Notes under the pieces: model-generated
Told to the model about the DNA's origin: nothing
Database searches by the model: none
The model's input: the letters and a program-made list of their open reading frames with translations, nothing else
Shown here: positions 14,822 to 14,933 of the stretch, one piece after another
How positions within the stretch are numbered: position 1 is the stretch's first letter
How the letters are laid out: every line of letters starts with the position of its first letter
NCBI GenBank assembly: GCA_002498375.1
Contig: DAHC01000001.1
Span: forward strand, 26,520-41,452
DNA: 14,933 bases
Reading direction: 5' to 3'
Origin: Methanocorpusculum sp. UBA424
GTDB taxonomy: Archaea > Halobacteriota > Methanomicrobia > Methanomicrobiales > Methanocorpusculaceae
Program-made: the position numbers and the translations under genes

Positions 14822-14933
14822 AAGCTGGTGCAGCAAAAATGGCATTTGCAATGCATATCGACACAGTTGTTACAACCAGTACATCGCTCCATGTTGATAT
14901 GCATTGCAAATGCCATTTTTGCTGCACCAGCTT
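14822..14933. repeat. Perfect 38-bp inverted repeat (fold-back) at window end
   Basis: The left arm 14822-14859 and right arm 14896-14933 are exact reverse complements, separated by 36 nt. The right arm ends exactly at the window edge, so the palindrome may continue. Each arm can be read outside-in as AGAAKMAFAMHI. Reading the loop on the minus strand continues this as NMERCTGCNNCVD, a CxxCxxC iron-sulfur motif, whereas the plus strand reads into no known motif. This suggests an inverted duplication of the start of a ferredoxin-like gene, or an assembly fold-back. Confidence 0.9.

Noticed and set aside
14801..14933. A plus-strand frame starting at an overlapping TAATG after the 44-aa frame.
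   Set aside because: It runs through both arms of the palindrome and its sequence shows no motif. It is most likely a by-product of the fold-back.

Overview
The window most likely comes from a euryarchaeon, probably a methanogen. The evidence is a tRNA-Thr remnant with a U discriminator and no encoded CCA, an archaeal-type tyrosine recombinase, a CARF regulator of the haloarchaeal/methanogen HFX_2341 (DUF6293) kind, TTG/GTG/ATG starts with GGTGA/GGAGG ribosome sites, and very AT-rich intergenic DNA. An order such as Methanomicrobiales is plausible, but I cannot fix the genus. The sequence may be a contig: its right edge is a suspicious fold-back.

Layout. 1-249 holds two copies of a 34-nt direct repeat and no convincing gene. 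250-1125 (minus) encodes a CARF plus winged-helix protein. It is divergent across about 245 nt from a complete type I-E CRISPR-Cas operon on the plus strand, in the order cas3 - cas8e - cas11 - cas7e - cas5e - cas6e - cas1 - cas2 (1371-9959). A short leader (9960-10047) with a perfect 7-bp-arm palindrome follows, then an array of 18 repeats and 17 spacers (10048-11113) with an exact 61-nt period. Only 46 nt after the array, in convergent orientation, lies a 478-aa tyrosine recombinase with a C-terminal HTH (11160-12596, minus). Its start abuts the 3' half of a tRNA-Thr(GGT) (about 12611-12657), which looks like an attachment-site scar. Beyond it are about 500 nt of AT-rich non-coding DNA with a repeated ACTTGNCGA motif, a DUF1848 radical-SAM-like protein (13176-14105), and AT-rich DNA that ends in a perfect 38-bp inverted repeat at the window edge.

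How it works together. Cas6e should cut the array transcript at the repeat hairpin and leave an AUGAACCG handle. Cas8e, Cas11, Cas7e, Cas5e and Cas6e form Cascade, Cas3 degrades the target DNA, and Cas1-Cas2 add new spacers at the leader end. The repeats are perfect to the far end, and the system shows no broken gene, so it looks intact. The CARF-HTH protein may control the operon.

The most interesting point is the arrangement. The tRNA fragment is in plus orientation with the integrase immediately to its left. This implies that the integrated DNA extends leftwards, and no left attachment site or intact tRNA was seen between the array and the integrase or elsewhere to the left. The whole type I-E locus may therefore be cargo of a tRNA-Thr-integrated element.
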